Notes: a model not told the origin generated them from the letters alone. A stretch of DNA of 64,000 nucleotides from JADKAC01 sp964492065 (GCA_964492065.1 CAZBHH010000006.1:1-64000); one strand, 5' to 3'. Shown: positions 18,518 to 28,628, numbered from the stretch's first letter. Made by a program: numbers and translations.

Positions 18518-19333
18518 ATGGTACGAATAATTGTTGCAACCGACTTTACGCCTGCATCAACGCATGCCGTTGAATTTGCTTTTAAGGCATTCGATTCGGC
18601 GAATACCGCTTTTGTACTCGCTCATGTGGTGCATATCGACGGGCCGCCGCCCGCTTTCATGTTCAACCGCTTAATTGAATCGCTGAAGCTCAGGGCACAA
18701 TTTAAATTTGAAAATTTAAAATCAGAACTCACTATGCCTCAGCATGCGGCAATAAGCCACCGCATTGAATACGGTACCGCCGTGCATTCCGTCATAGAGA
18801 AAATAGCACGGGAGGAACATGCGGATTTAATAATTGCCGGCGCCGGAATGCGGCAGAGTTTACAGCAATTGCTGATAGGGGATGTAGCCACACAACTGAT
18901 TACCTACAGCGATTTCCCGGTAATGATTGTGCCGCAGGAAGCCGTTATAAAACCGATAAAACACATTGTCAACGCCACCGGCATCGAGCAATCAGAAAGT
19001 GATTTTATGCGGATGATGCAATTTGCCCGGGCGCTGCACGCCGATGTAACCATGCTCCACGTTTATAACAGCGCCGAACAGGCAAACAACCTGCAGGCAA
19101 AATCACTCCGGCAATTGGCAAAAGACAAATACGGTTTTAACAATGTGCAATTTGAATACGAAATCAACCGCAGCACCATCGCCGGAATTTTTAAATACCT
19201 GAATAAAACAAATCCCGACCTGTTGGTGGTATTCCCGCATAAGGAACTGTACCTGGACCGCATTTTCAGCCATCGGGTCACCAAAACATTAGCCGGAAAA
19301 TCCGCAGTGCCGATCCTGGTGATGAAAAATTAA
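18518..19333 (+). CDS. Universal stress protein (UspA), tandem-domain, non-consensus ATP site
   Basis: A 271-residue protein of two UspA domains (IIVATDFTPAS near the start; second from about residue 148). The ATP-binding motif G-x2-G-x9-G-S/T is altered in domain 1: the second glycine is methionine and the last serine is aspartate (GAGMRQSLQQLLIGD). It may therefore belong to the non-ATP-binding USPs. The start is set at the ATG at 18518; a TTG three codons earlier lies in the promoter-like TAATTTG. A paralogue follows 80 bp later. Confidence 0.88.
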   Translation: MVRIIVATDFTPASTHAVEFAFKAFDSANTAFVLAHVVHIDGPPPAFMFNRLIESLKLRAQFKFENLKSELTMPQHAAISHRIEYGTAVHSVIEKIAREEHADLIIAGAGMRQSLQQLLIGDVATQLITYSDFPVMIVPQEAVIKPIKHIVNATGIEQSESDFMRMMQFARALHADVTMLHVYNSAEQANNLQAKSLRQLAKDKYGFNNVQFEYEINRSTIAGIFKYLNKTNPDLLVVFPHKELYLDRIFSHRVTKTLAGKSAVPILVMKN

Positions 19334-19413
19334 AATGGGATTTAATATTTCTCCTTTGCTATTTTGTTATTTCCCTTTTATCTACCTTCGTCGCAAATTA
19401 CAATGCCGCAGTT

Positions 19414-20238
19414 ATGATGAAGATTTTAGTTGCCACGGATTTTTCTGAAGCGTCCAAACATGCACTCAGATACGCCATCACTATTACCCGGAATATTCCT
19501 TCGGAAATTGTAGTGCTCCACGTAGCGCACCTGGAAGGGCCGCCGGCGGTATCCATATCCTCCACATTGCTGGAAACACTGAAGACGAAGGCATATTTCA
19601 ACTTCCAGGGCATGGAGGAAACCATGGAATCCGAATTTGGCAAAGACCTGAATTTGCAGTTCCGCATCGAGACCGGCTATCCCGTCGCACGCATTATTGA
19701 AACGGTAGCGGCAGAAGAAGATGCCGAAATGATTTTTATCGGCCGGAAGGGATTGTCGGCGCTGGAAAAAGTATTTATCGGCAGCATTGCCGCACAAGTG
19801 GCCATGCATAGCAAATTCCCGGTACTGCTCGTACCGGAAAAAGCCGTATTAAACCCGGTGGAGCGCATGGTTAACGCATGCGACTTGTATCAAAGCGAGG
19901 AAGAGTTGGAAATGGTAACCTATTTCGCTTCCAAACTGAAAGCGACAATTACCATGTTGCACATATTTTCCGATGCAGCACAACGGGATAAAAGTAATTT
20001 CGCCGAATTACCTGACGCCATGCAGAGAAAATTATATGTAGAAAATTTTCAATACGCTTCCGTCGTAAATTCCGATGTAGTGGACGGCATTGAAGAATAT
20101 TTGCAAAAGAACCCCACCGACCTGTTGGCTGTGTTTACGCACAAGCGGTTCTTCTACGAGCGCCTGTTTAACAGGAGCATATCCAAAGAAGTGGCGAATG
20201 AAATTGATATTCCGCTATTGGTTTTAAAAGCCATCTGA
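19414..20238 (+). CDS. Universal stress protein (UspA), tandem-domain, consensus ATP site
   Basis: A 274-residue paralogue of the gene before it, also with two UspA domains. Domain 1 keeps the full ATP motif (GRKGLSALEKVFIGS, i.e. G-x2-G-x9-G-S). USPs of this kind act in the cytoplasm in stress, starvation and redox tolerance. A TACCTTCG sequence about 25 nt before the start resembles the promoter element with one mismatch, so this gene may have its own promoter. The pair looks like a duplication with divergence of nucleotide binding. Confidence 0.9.
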   Translation: MMKILVATDFSEASKHALRYAITITRNIPSEIVVLHVAHLEGPPAVSISSTLLETLKTKAYFNFQGMEETMESEFGKDLNLQFRIETGYPVARIIETVAAEEDAEMIFIGRKGLSALEKVFIGSIAAQVAMHSKFPVLLVPEKAVLNPVERMVNACDLYQSEEELEMVTYFASKLKATITMLHIFSDAAQRDKSNFAELPDAMQRKLYVENFQYASVVNSDVVDGIEEYLQKNPTDLLAVFTHKRFFYERLFNRSISKEVANEIDIPLLVLKAI

Positions 20239-20380
20239 CGGTATTACAAAGCGCTGCATATCCGGAGTTATCTTTTTTTATTGCCTGCGTATATTTTGTA
20301 ATGTGCGTATGCTTTGCGTTAGCGCATTTGCAAAGGCAATGGAATATCGCAAACCCAATGACAATAAAAATTAAAGCCAT

Positions 20381-20414
20381 AAAAAAAGCCCGCATGAGTT
20401 CACACGCAGGCTTT
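20381..20414 (-). terminator. Intrinsic terminator of the TonB receptor gene
   Basis: Read on the minus strand, AAAGCCTGCGTG pairs with CATGCGGGCTTT around a 6-nt loop (one G-T pair) and is followed by a T-run. It lies 20 nt after the receptor stop codon. Confidence 0.75.
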
Positions 20415-20433
20415 ATAAAACGGCTTTAATTGT

Positions 20434-22620
20434 TTAGAGCTTAATTGAAACGGTGGCAGAGAAAGTGCGTCCGTCGGAAGGCCATATTCCCGGGCCCGGA
20501 TAAAACTGCGGCCGTTTTGCAAAATAATGTTCGTCTAAAATATTATTGGCGTTCAGCATCACTTTCAAATTCTCGGTGAGGCGGATACCGATATTCACAT
20601 CCAGCAATTGGTATGCGGGCACCAGCCCTACCGAACCGCTTGCACTCGGCTCTACCGTATTCAGCGCATCGGCAAAACTTTCGGAAGTGTAGCTGTACAA
20701 CAGCGATAAACTCACTACGGAATACCGGAATGTAGCGCCATTTCTCGTAATCCATGTCGGCACGCTCTCCACCTTATTGCCATCGACATTGATATTTTCG
20801 TTACCGGATTTAAACGTCGCATCCTCATACCGTGCATCCATGTACGAGGTGGAAGTAAATACCGAAAGCGCTGTTTTGGTTCCCCAGGTGAAGTCGCCCT
20901 GGATAAACATTTCAAGTCCTGCGGTATGGGAATTGCCGATATTGGTCTTATAAATGGCAGTCATATTACCCGCTGAATCCGTTTCCACAAAATTTCCCAT
21001 CCTGTTATTGTATTGCAGGTAGAAACCGGTTATATCCCATGTGAGAAAACTGCGGGTACCCCTTACGCCGACTTCGGCATTATAACCGTAGGCATCCTTG
21101 AGGTCCTTATCGGTAAACTCATATACCGAAGATGGGACTACATCCTTAAAGGTTACCGGCCGGTAGGCTTGGGACCATCCCGCATACACATTGATATTTT
21201 TATTTAAATCGTACTGCATGCTCACGCCTATCAGTGGAAATTTATGCTCGATGGTAGTGGGCAGATCGCCATCGGGATAATAGGTAATAACCCCGGTCAT
21301 ATCGGTCTGGCCGATTTCCATTCTGGCGCCGGTATTTACAGAAAATTTTGAAGTCAACATCCAGCGGTTTTCCGCAAACACCGCAATATTGTTTGTTTTA
21401 AAATGCAGGTCTCTGCCCCAGCCCGGAACTGCCAGCGATATATCGAAGTCGGTGCCGGTGGATCCTTTACCCTGCTGGCGGCGGTGCAGATCGTTATTCA
21501 TATACTGCAAACCCGCCATGAATGTGCTGGTTAGATTTAATAGTGTATAGGAATGTAAAAACCGCAATTCGGTGGTATAGCTGTGATAGTTGTCGATATC
21601 CACCTGGCGGTTGTTATACTGCAGTGTCGCTGTAACAATGGAGTCTTCAACATTCGCCGGTTTATCAAACATTACACTGCTCCTTTCGCCGAGTACTGCG
21701 GAAGATATGAGTCTGAGCTTTGTGGCCTCGCTGATATTCCACTCCACGGTAATAGACGGAATATGGATATCGGGGCTGTAGTAATTCCGTGTGCGTGTCG
21801 CCATCTGGGGGTCGGCGTAAAACATGCTGTCGGTAAGCGGCCCGGGCAGATGGGTGATATATTTGGAATGCGTCCATTCCAGTTTAAAAGTGAGGTCTTT
21901 GGTGGCATCGTAAAACAAGGTAACACCCTCGGCGTTATAACTGCCGTCGCTGAAATCGCGGTAACCGGTATTCCATTTTTTGTTGTACCAGGTAGAATAA
22001 CGCACCTTGCCCAACTTACCCGATGCGCCGTTGTAGGTACTTACCAAACCGTAAGAACCCACCGTATTAATACTTTCAAATGCCAGTTTTTTGGTAGTGT
22101 CGGGCTGCTTGCTGATGTAGTTGAGCATACCGCCGAATTGGCCGCCGTACTCTAAAGAGCCGGTTCCACGCACCAATTCAATGCGCTCCACTGCTTCCAT
22201 CGGTATATTGTAGTGGCTTGCCGGATATCCGTACATATCCGTATTGGTCAATACGCCGTCTTTGCGGATATTGAACTCCCAACCGCGATGCGGATCCAAC
22301 CCGCGGGTGGAAATACTCACCTGATTACCCGTTCCATCTATATCGTAAACGAATACGCCGGGAATTTTTGAGAAAATCTGCCTGCCGTACTTTTCGGTAA
22401 AAGCGACATTTCTTTCCTTCAGGTCTATTACTTCATTCTTTTTCCCCGAATAGATAAAAGTCCCCTCAACGGGCTGCAGGCGTGTAACATCCAATGTAAC
22501 TTTTTCAGCGCCGATAATCACCGGATCGAGGTTTTTTGTTTTCACCGAGTCTGTATTAACTTGCCCGATGCTAACAGCACTGATGAGTACGGCAAAGAAA
22601 CTAAGTGCATAATTTTTCAT
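20434..22620 (-). CDS. TonB-dependent outer membrane receptor (FecA-like)
   Basis: A 728-residue outer-membrane beta-barrel with a signal peptide (MKNYALSFFAVLISAVSIGQ). The plug domain, ~50-180, has IFSKIPGVFVYDIDGTGNQ, STRGLDPHRGW and VERIELVRGTGSLEYGGQFGG; the barrel ends in an aromatic-rich strand (TFSATVSIKL). It has no N-terminal carboxypeptidase-like domain and no signalling domain, so it is not a SusC-type or anti-sigma-linked receptor. The best match is the FecA/siderophore group, so it probably imports an iron complex, energised by TonB-ExbB-ExbD. The exact substrate is unknown and no adjacent iron genes help. Confidence 0.88.
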   Translation of the reverse strand: MKNYALSFFAVLISAVSIGQVNTDSVKTKNLDPVIIGAEKVTLDVTRLQPVEGTFIYSGKKNEVIDLKERNVAFTEKYGRQIFSKIPGVFVYDIDGTGNQVSISTRGLDPHRGWEFNIRKDGVLTNTDMYGYPASHYNIPMEAVERIELVRGTGSLEYGGQFGGMLNYISKQPDTTKKLAFESINTVGSYGLVSTYNGASGKLGKVRYSTWYNKKWNTGYRDFSDGSYNAEGVTLFYDATKDLTFKLEWTHSKYITHLPGPLTDSMFYADPQMATRTRNYYSPDIHIPSITVEWNISEATKLRLISSAVLGERSSVMFDKPANVEDSIVTATLQYNNRQVDIDNYHSYTTELRFLHSYTLLNLTSTFMAGLQYMNNDLHRRQQGKGSTGTDFDISLAVPGWGRDLHFKTNNIAVFAENRWMLTSKFSVNTGARMEIGQTDMTGVITYYPDGDLPTTIEHKFPLIGVSMQYDLNKNINVYAGWSQAYRPVTFKDVVPSSVYEFTDKDLKDAYGYNAEVGVRGTRSFLTWDITGFYLQYNNRMGNFVETDSAGNMTAIYKTNIGNSHTAGLEMFIQGDFTWGTKTALSVFTSTSYMDARYEDATFKSGNENINVDGNKVESVPTWITRNGATFRYSVVSLSLLYSYTSESFADALNTVEPSASGSVGLVPAYQLLDVNIGIRLTENLKVMLNANNILDEHYFAKRPQFYPGPGIWPSDGRTFSATVSIKL

Positions 22621-22893
22621 AAAGTGATGTGTTTTTTAAAGTAAACACGCAATGAGCCGGCTATTGCTGTCATATAAAACAAACTTATGGTTTTGAGAAT
22701 TCGGACTTTAGATACTCATATAACCGGCGGCGCCCGTAGTACATTAAGCTATCATCGCAGCATTTACATGATTTATAAATAGTAAACATGCCGCTCAAAA
22801 GTATTGATTTAAAAAAAAACTACACACAATTAACATAATTTTTACACTCTATAAATTTCTGCTCGGTTTTTTTTAAATTATTGGAAAAATTTC
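22621..22893. promoter_or_regulatory. Divergent control region of the TonB receptor and PafA-type phosphatase genes
   Basis: The 273-bp gap between two divergent genes. A TAAGTTTG element (22680-22687, minus) would start the receptor mRNA with a leader of about 59 nt. That leader holds an imperfect palindrome at about 22651-22669 (GCAAT/ATTGC around AGCCGGCT), which could be a regulator site or a hairpin. I did not find cobalamin, TPP or other known riboswitch signatures. The half next to the phosphatase gene is A/T-rich with no clear promoter. Confidence 0.45.
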
Positions 22894-24522
22894 ATGGACA
22901 TGAAAATTAAATCTACTATACTGACAGCACTGATTCTGTCTCCGTTTTTTGTATTTGCCCAGGTCGCATCTTCGCCCAAATTAGTGGTGGGCATTGTAGT
23001 AGATCAAATGAGTTACGATTATTTGTATCGCTATTGGGACAATTACGGCGATGGCGGCTTTAAACGGCTGGTGAATAACGGTTATTCGTGCGAAGACCAC
23101 CATTTCAATTATATTCCTACCTACACTGCACCGGGTCATGCGAGCATTTACACCGGTTCGGTACCTGCCGTGCACGGCATTATATCCAATGATTGGTACG
23201 AGGTGCATTCGGGCGGTGAAATGTATTGTGTCGGCGACTCAACCGTTCACGGTGTAGGCACCGATTTGCCGGCGGGTAAAAAGTCTCCTGCAAATATGCT
23301 CTCGACGAGCATATGCGATGCGCTAAAAATGGCGAGCGGTAATCAATCGAAAGTGATAGGCGTTTCTTTAAAAGACCGCGGCGCTATTTTACCCGCAGGC
23401 CATACTGCCGATGCCGCCTATTGGTTTGACGGGAAAACCAATGCATGGATCAGCAGCTCTTATTATATGGAGCGCCTTCCCGATTGGGTAACAGCGTTTA
23501 ATGCAAAACTTCCGGCAAATGATTATATGGCAGGCGAATGGAATTTATTATTACCGGCAAACCGCTACAAGCACAGCACTGCCGACGATGTTTCCTGGGA
23601 GTATATTGCTTCCGGTGAATCTCATCCTGTTTTTCCGCACCGGCTATCCAATGCCTCGAATATGGAAGCGATTAAGGGTACGCCTTTCGGCAATTCATTT
23701 ACTACCGACTTCGCCATTGAGGCACTCGCACAGGAACGGTTGGGAATGAACCCACACGCTACCGATATGTTGTGCCTGAGCTATTCATCCACTGATTACG
23801 TCGGACATGCATACGGGCCGCATGCAATGGAAACCGAAGACACCTATTTGCGCCTGGATATAGATATTGCGAGACTGCTGGATACATTGGACGCAACCAT
23901 CGGCAAGGGGAATTACCTGGTATTTCTCACTGCCGATCACGGCGTGACACCTGCCCCCGGCTACATGCAATCGCTGGGCATCCCCACCGGGTTAATGCAT
24001 CACTCTTCTCTTAGGCGACAAATGGATTCAGTGCTCTACCGTTCCTTCGGAGTAGATGCATTGATCCGGAGTTTTTCCAATAACCAGGTTTTTTTAGACC
24101 ATGCGGAGCTCACGGCAAACAACATCACCGCATCTGCCGTTGCCGAAGTGCTATACCAATATCTGATGACAGTTGATGGTATTGCCAATGTCATCGATCT
24201 CAACCATATCTCCGACGCAAAACTTCCCGACAGGTATAAGACGATGGTAATAAACGGTGTACATGCGAAGCGCAGCGGCGATATTGAAATACTGTATGCG
24301 CCCAACTGGATGGATACCCGCAAAACGGGAACCACCCATGGCAGCATGTACCAGGATGATACTCACGTGCCGCTGTTGTGGTACGGATGGAATATACCCG
24401 TAGGAAAGACGTGGCGCAGAACGGAAGTGACGGACATTGCAGCCACGCTGGCAGCGATGTTGCGCATACCGGCGCCAAATGGTTGTATCGGGAATATCAT
24501 CACCGAATTGCAACATCGATAA
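22894..24522 (+). CDS. pafA: PafA-type alkaline phosphatase
   Basis: A 542-residue exported enzyme of the alkaline phosphatase superfamily, signal peptide 1-23. It carries the residues known to define PafA: nucleophile T78 (in YTAPGHAS), N99 (SNDWYE) and the pair K160/R162 (SLKDRGA). Zinc ligands are in DQMSYD, STDYVGHAYG and TADHGVTP. PafA is a periplasmic phosphate-irrepressible phosphatase of Bacteroidota that hydrolyses phosphate monoesters. The neighbouring TonB receptor is divergent, and no phosphate regulon (Pho) genes are near. Confidence 0.9.
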   Translation: MDMKIKSTILTALILSPFFVFAQVASSPKLVVGIVVDQMSYDYLYRYWDNYGDGGFKRLVNNGYSCEDHHFNYIPTYTAPGHASIYTGSVPAVHGIISNDWYEVHSGGEMYCVGDSTVHGVGTDLPAGKKSPANMLSTSICDALKMASGNQSKVIGVSLKDRGAILPAGHTADAAYWFDGKTNAWISSSYYMERLPDWVTAFNAKLPANDYMAGEWNLLLPANRYKHSTADDVSWEYIASGESHPVFPHRLSNASNMEAIKGTPFGNSFTTDFAIEALAQERLGMNPHATDMLCLSYSSTDYVGHAYGPHAMETEDTYLRLDIDIARLLDTLDATIGKGNYLVFLTADHGVTPAPGYMQSLGIPTGLMHHSSLRRQMDSVLYRSFGVDALIRSFSNNQVFLDHAELTANNITASAVAEVLYQYLMTVDGIANVIDLNHISDAKLPDRYKTMVINGVHAKRSGDIEILYAPNWMDTRKTGTTHGSMYQDDTHVPLLWYGWNIPVGKTWRRTEVTDIAATLAAMLRIPAPNGCIGNIITELQHR

Positions 24523-24565
24523 ACTATTTGCACCGCAATGCGGTTGCTTGCTTTATACTATAACA

Positions 24566-25090
24566 ATGAAGACAAACCCGGAAATAATTTTACCCGAATC
24601 GATGCGCAAAACCATGCGCCTGTGGGCGAGCGGCGTTGTAGTAGTTTGCGCTGCACATAACGCAATGCGCAACGGCATGACGGTAAGCGCATTTGCATCT
24701 ATCACCTTAGAGCCGCCACAGGTACTCGTGTGTTTAAACAACAATGCAGCCACGCTGGCGCTCATCCGCAAATCCAAAAAGTTTTCGGTATCCATCTTAG
24801 GCGAAGACCACCTGGATATATCCAGGCAATTTTCAGGTGAAAAAGCATTGCCCGAAGGCGCCGACCGGTTTCACAATATCGCCACCTTCACCGCTGCAAC
24901 CGGCGCTCCCATTTTACTGGAGAGTATTGCATGGCTCGATTGCGAAGTATTTCAAATGCGCAGGATGTCCACTCACGTCGTTGTCGGCGGGCAGGTGGTA
25001 CAGACGGGACAAACCGGACGACCGGCAAAACCGCTGTTGTATTACGACCGCAACTATCGCCGCATGTCGGCCGACCAACATAATGCATAA
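24566..25090 (+). CDS. Flavin reductase family protein (FMN-binding split barrel)
   Basis: A 174-residue soluble protein of the flavin reductase-like group. Typical motifs are MRLWASGVVVV, NGMTVSAFASITLEPP and the loop LVCLNNNAAT (flavin phosphate binding), ending with HVVVGGQVV and PLLYYDRNYR. Enzymes of this family reduce FMN or FAD with NAD(P)H and feed a monooxygenase or other oxidase; the partner is not visible here. The start is set at the ATG at 24566, because an upstream in-frame extension would overlap pafA and adds unrelated sequence. It may be cotranscribed with pafA (44-bp gap). Confidence 0.85.
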   Translation: MKTNPEIILPESMRKTMRLWASGVVVVCAAHNAMRNGMTVSAFASITLEPPQVLVCLNNNAATLALIRKSKKFSVSILGEDHLDISRQFSGEKALPEGADRFHNIATFTAATGAPILLESIAWLDCEVFQMRRMSTHVVVGGQVVQTGQTGRPAKPLLYYDRNYRRMSADQHNA

Positions 25091-25255
25091 ACCTGTTACC
25101 CGCCCGGTGATTCTTTCCATTCCGTCGTCCGGTTTTAATGCAACTCTTTCCGGATTGTTTGCGTTTTGGGCTAATCGGGGAAATCCGCCATTTTGTTCTC
25201 CGGTTCAAATAAATTTCTTAATTTAAGGTCGGTTACAAAACCTCAATTCACAATT

Positions 25256-27844
25256 ATGCAAAAGAAAATTGCCATCATTCTCGTATTAAGCAGTATTATT
25301 CTGACTCTTGCCGTATTGGCATTTCTGGTTATCGGGAATAAGGATACGCAGGAATCAAAACTCCCCGAGCCCACCGAAATCAATAGAGAACAAAAGGAAG
25401 GCCACTCGAATAAAAAAGACCGCGAAGCCTGGATACAAGCTATGCATGCCGCCGCACCGGGCACCAACTGGCAGAAGATGGATGCTGAACTGCGCTTTCA
25501 AAAAATGCAGCAGCGGGCAGCACTCTATAAAACATACGGCAGCCGTTCGGGTGAATGGGATACGCTGGCAAACGGCAATGTAATCGGCAAATGGTCAGAA
25601 ATAGGCCCTTACAATGTAGCCGGACGGATGCGGGCTTCAGAAATAGATTTTTCCACCAATACGGTATATGCCTTTTCACAGGGTGGAAACCTTTGGAAAA
25701 GCGATTTGGATGGCAGCAACTGGACGGTCATTAACGACGGATTTAATGTGCAGGACGCCATTTTTTTGCGCAAGGTGGGTACTGCATTGCTGATGGCCGC
25801 AAACGAATGGGGAACTCAGGGATTCTATAAAACATTCGATGAGGGAATTACCTGGACACAGGCAACCGGCCTGGATGCCGTTGCCGCCTGGGGAAATATT
25901 TACGATGTGGAAATGCTGAATGACTCCGAGCACACCATTTACCTGTTAGCTTCTGAATGGGATTACGTAGGATGGTACTGGAACACTTGCCTGTACCGCT
26001 CCGTCGATACGGGTAGCACATTTACTAAAATTCAATGCTGGGATGAACCCACCTACGGCAATTCAGATAAATTCTCGCTTTGGACTCCACGCTATGGCGA
26101 ACCGGTAGTTTATATCGCTGCCAAAGACAACGTGTTAATGGTGGATGCCGATGCCAATATCACGACTGTGGGCGCATTGCCCGCCACCACCGGCAATGTG
26201 TATTTGCTCAGCGGATACCAGGATGTTGCAGCTACCTATTTGTATCTGGCCTCCATCAACTGGTCATCGAATAAAACAACTTTTTACCGCTCGGCAGACG
26301 GCGGTGTCAGTTGGGATGAGAAACAAACGGTAAACTTTACGTATTTCAGCCTCAACAGTTTCAATTCATCCCAAAAAACAGAGGGTCACCTGTGGTATGG
26401 CGGCGTAAATTGCATGCGAAGCAGTAACGGCGGAAATTCGTTTTCACTAATCAATGAATGGTATGAATACTACGGACAGGAAGAGACAAAACTGCATGCC
26501 GATATCCCGTTCATTCAGTCGTTCTGGGATACGATTACCGACACCGAAATTTTGCTGATCAGCACCGACGGGGGATTATATAAATCGGAAGACAACGCCA
26601 TATCCAATACAAACATCACGATGGAAGGCATGCGCAATGCGCAATTCTACGATGTATTTACCTATAAGGCCTTGCCGGAAATTATTTATGCCGGTGCGCA
26701 GGACCAGGGTTACCAGCGCAGTATGTACGACGTAGGCGGCAATTACTATTTCGAACAAATATACAGCGGCGACTACGGCAGGCTGGTCAGCTCCGATGGC
26801 GGTGATAATTTATGGATGAACTATCCGGGTTTTACCATGCTGGCAAAAAACGGCACCGATCTGTACACGTGGGATTTTATCGGCTACGGACAGTTGTGGA
26901 TCCCGCCGCTGATGGCAGATCCGTATAATCCCGAACAAGTGTGGTTAGGCGGCGGAAGCGCCACCGGCGCTGCATATCTCTACCGGGTTTATTATAACGG
27001 CTTCGGGTTGAGTTATGAAAAAATGACCTACAATTTCAGCTCGGCAGGTGCAGGAGCAATTGCCGCCATCGCATCATCGCCAATAAACCCCGACTACTGG
27101 TACGTGCTCACCACCAACGGATACTTTTTCTACAGCACCGATGCCGGAGTAAACTGGACAAAAAATTCCACCTTCGACGGGCCCGACGGCCATTACTTTT
27201 ACGGAAGCAGTATCGTGCCTTCAACAACAGATTTGGGCACCGTTTATATCGGAGGCAGCGGTTACAGCAATCCCGCCGTGTATAAAACTACCGATAACGG
27301 TACAACTTTCATTTCCATGAGCGATGGTCTGCCTTCCACACTGGTGTACGATATGGATATCCTTCCGGGCGACAGTCTGTTATTCGCCGCCACCGAAGTA
27401 GGCCCCTACGTATATGTGCCCACCGAAAATTACTGGTATGATATCGCCGGTCTGGATGCGCCATACCAGGTGTATTGGAGCGTGGAGTACGTGGATACGA
27501 TTAAAACACTGCGATTCGGCACTTACGGCCGCGGCGTTTTCGATTTTAAACTGTACGAGGAAGAATTACCCGCTGCCATTACACACAATACGGCAGCGGA
27601 TGATTTTAATGTATTTCCAAATCCCGCTTCCACGCAAATACAAGTGGTAACCGGAATGCATATACCGTCAGCGACTATTTCAATTTACAGCGCAGGCGGC
27701 AAATTAATGATGCAAAAGCAAAATGCCGGGTTTAATAACAATACACCGCATACTATATCCATAGATGCGTTGAGCCCGGGAGTGTACTTCCTTCAAATTG
27801 AAACCGGGGCAAAACAAACGGTGCGGAAATTTATTAAAAACTGA
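25256..27844 (+). CDS. Secreted BNR/sortilin-like beta-propeller protein with T9SS type A tail
   Basis: An 862-residue exported protein. An N-terminal hydrophobic segment (IAIILVLSSIILTLAVLAFLV) is followed by a charged linker. The central ~650 residues are repeats of the BNR/VPS10 type with SxDxGxxW motifs (SADGGVSW, STDAGVNW, STDGGLYKS), as in beta-propellers of sialidases and of T9SS-exported surface proteins. It ends with a type A sorting domain (FNVFPNPASTQIQVV ... LSPGVYFLQIETG). Catalytic residues of a sialidase are not evident, so a carbohydrate-binding or structural role is as likely. I start at the ATG at 25256 rather than 21 codons upstream. Confidence 0.85.
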   Translation: MQKKIAIILVLSSIILTLAVLAFLVIGNKDTQESKLPEPTEINREQKEGHSNKKDREAWIQAMHAAAPGTNWQKMDAELRFQKMQQRAALYKTYGSRSGEWDTLANGNVIGKWSEIGPYNVAGRMRASEIDFSTNTVYAFSQGGNLWKSDLDGSNWTVINDGFNVQDAIFLRKVGTALLMAANEWGTQGFYKTFDEGITWTQATGLDAVAAWGNIYDVEMLNDSEHTIYLLASEWDYVGWYWNTCLYRSVDTGSTFTKIQCWDEPTYGNSDKFSLWTPRYGEPVVYIAAKDNVLMVDADANITTVGALPATTGNVYLLSGYQDVAATYLYLASINWSSNKTTFYRSADGGVSWDEKQTVNFTYFSLNSFNSSQKTEGHLWYGGVNCMRSSNGGNSFSLINEWYEYYGQEETKLHADIPFIQSFWDTITDTEILLISTDGGLYKSEDNAISNTNITMEGMRNAQFYDVFTYKALPEIIYAGAQDQGYQRSMYDVGGNYYFEQIYSGDYGRLVSSDGGDNLWMNYPGFTMLAKNGTDLYTWDFIGYGQLWIPPLMADPYNPEQVWLGGGSATGAAYLYRVYYNGFGLSYEKMTYNFSSAGAGAIAAIASSPINPDYWYVLTTNGYFFYSTDAGVNWTKNSTFDGPDGHYFYGSSIVPSTTDLGTVYIGGSGYSNPAVYKTTDNGTTFISMSDGLPSTLVYDMDILPGDSLLFAATEVGPYVYVPTENYWYDIAGLDAPYQVYWSVEYVDTIKTLRFGTYGRGVFDFKLYEEELPAAITHNTAADDFNVFPNPASTQIQVVTGMHIPSATISIYSAGGKLMMQKQNAGFNNNTPHTISIDALSPGVYFLQIETGAKQTVRKFIKN

Positions 27845-27965
27845 TACAGGTAGTTCATTCTCCGGCTGTTCAGATGCATCCGTTAAAACTCGCGATGGAC
27901 GGAAGGCTGCGATAGATTGCAGCAACGCAGTGCACATTTCTGAATGTGTTATAAACCGCAGCTGT

Positions 27966-28628
27966 TTACCGCTTCCCCATCACCCTGGCAGCCTGCATCC
28001 GCGATTTAACATGCAGCTTGCTGTAAATCCGTGTTACATTATTGCGCACGGTATTCGGGCTCAATCCCAGCTTTTGAGCTATCTCTTTATACTCCAATCC
28101 ATCCACCAGCAACTTTAAAATTTCGTCCTCCCTATCGGTCAGTTTGTATTCATTCTCGTTGGCAGTTGTTTCGGACTTGCTGATTTGTTGCCCGGGATTG
28201 GTCAATAAATTCAACACTTTTCTGGCGATGGCGGGCGACATCGGAGCGCTTTCACCTTGCATCAAACTGTCAATTGCCTCTTTAATTTTCTCGATCGGCT
28301 CATCCTTTAATAAATATCCATCGGCCCCCGCTTTAATGGCATTGAAAATCTTCTCGTCCTCGTCGAAAATCGTCAGCATCAGGAAGCGCACTTGTGTATA
28401 GCGCAGTTTACCCTGGGCTACCGCCTCAATGCCGTTCATCACAGGCATATCGATATCCATTAACACCACATCGGGTTCCGCAGTCCGGTGTGCTTCTGCC
28501 ATCTTCTGCAGAAAGTCCTTTCCGTGCTCAGCCGTAAACAGCACCTCATAACCGGGATAATTATGGAGTTTGTCCCGCAGGGTGAAGCGGATATTTTTCT
28601 TATCATCCACGATAGCGATGTAAATCAT
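27966..28628 (-). CDS. NarL/FixJ-type response regulator
   Basis: A 220-residue response regulator. The receiver domain has the acidic pair D8/D9, phosphoacceptor D58 (VVLMDIDMP) and a conserved lysine in YLLKDEP. The C-terminal LuxR-type helix-turn-helix is TDREDEILKLLVDGLEYKEIAQKLGLS with VRNNVTRIYSKL. It is a DNA-binding transcription regulator whose targets cannot be told. It lies 57 bp downstream of the sensor kinase on the same strand, making a clear two-component pair. Confidence 0.93.
   Translation of the reverse strand: MIYIAIVDDKKNIRFTLRDKLHNYPGYEVLFTAEHGKDFLQKMAEAHRTAEPDVVLMDIDMPVMNGIEAVAQGKLRYTQVRFLMLTIFDEDEKIFNAIKAGADGYLLKDEPIEKIKEAIDSLMQGESAPMSPAIARKVLNLLTNPGQQISKSETTANENEYKLTDREDEILKLLVDGLEYKEIAQKLGLSPNTVRNNVTRIYSKLHVKSRMQAARVMGKR

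Noticed and set aside
20168..20395. 75-residue minus-strand frame with a hydrophobic start
   Set aside because: It begins inside the receptor's terminator hairpin and overlaps the end of the stress-protein gene; no promoter or family support.
22621..22679. Cobalamin riboswitch before the TonB receptor
   Set aside because: The leader of ~59 nt is too short and the conserved B12-box sequence is not present.
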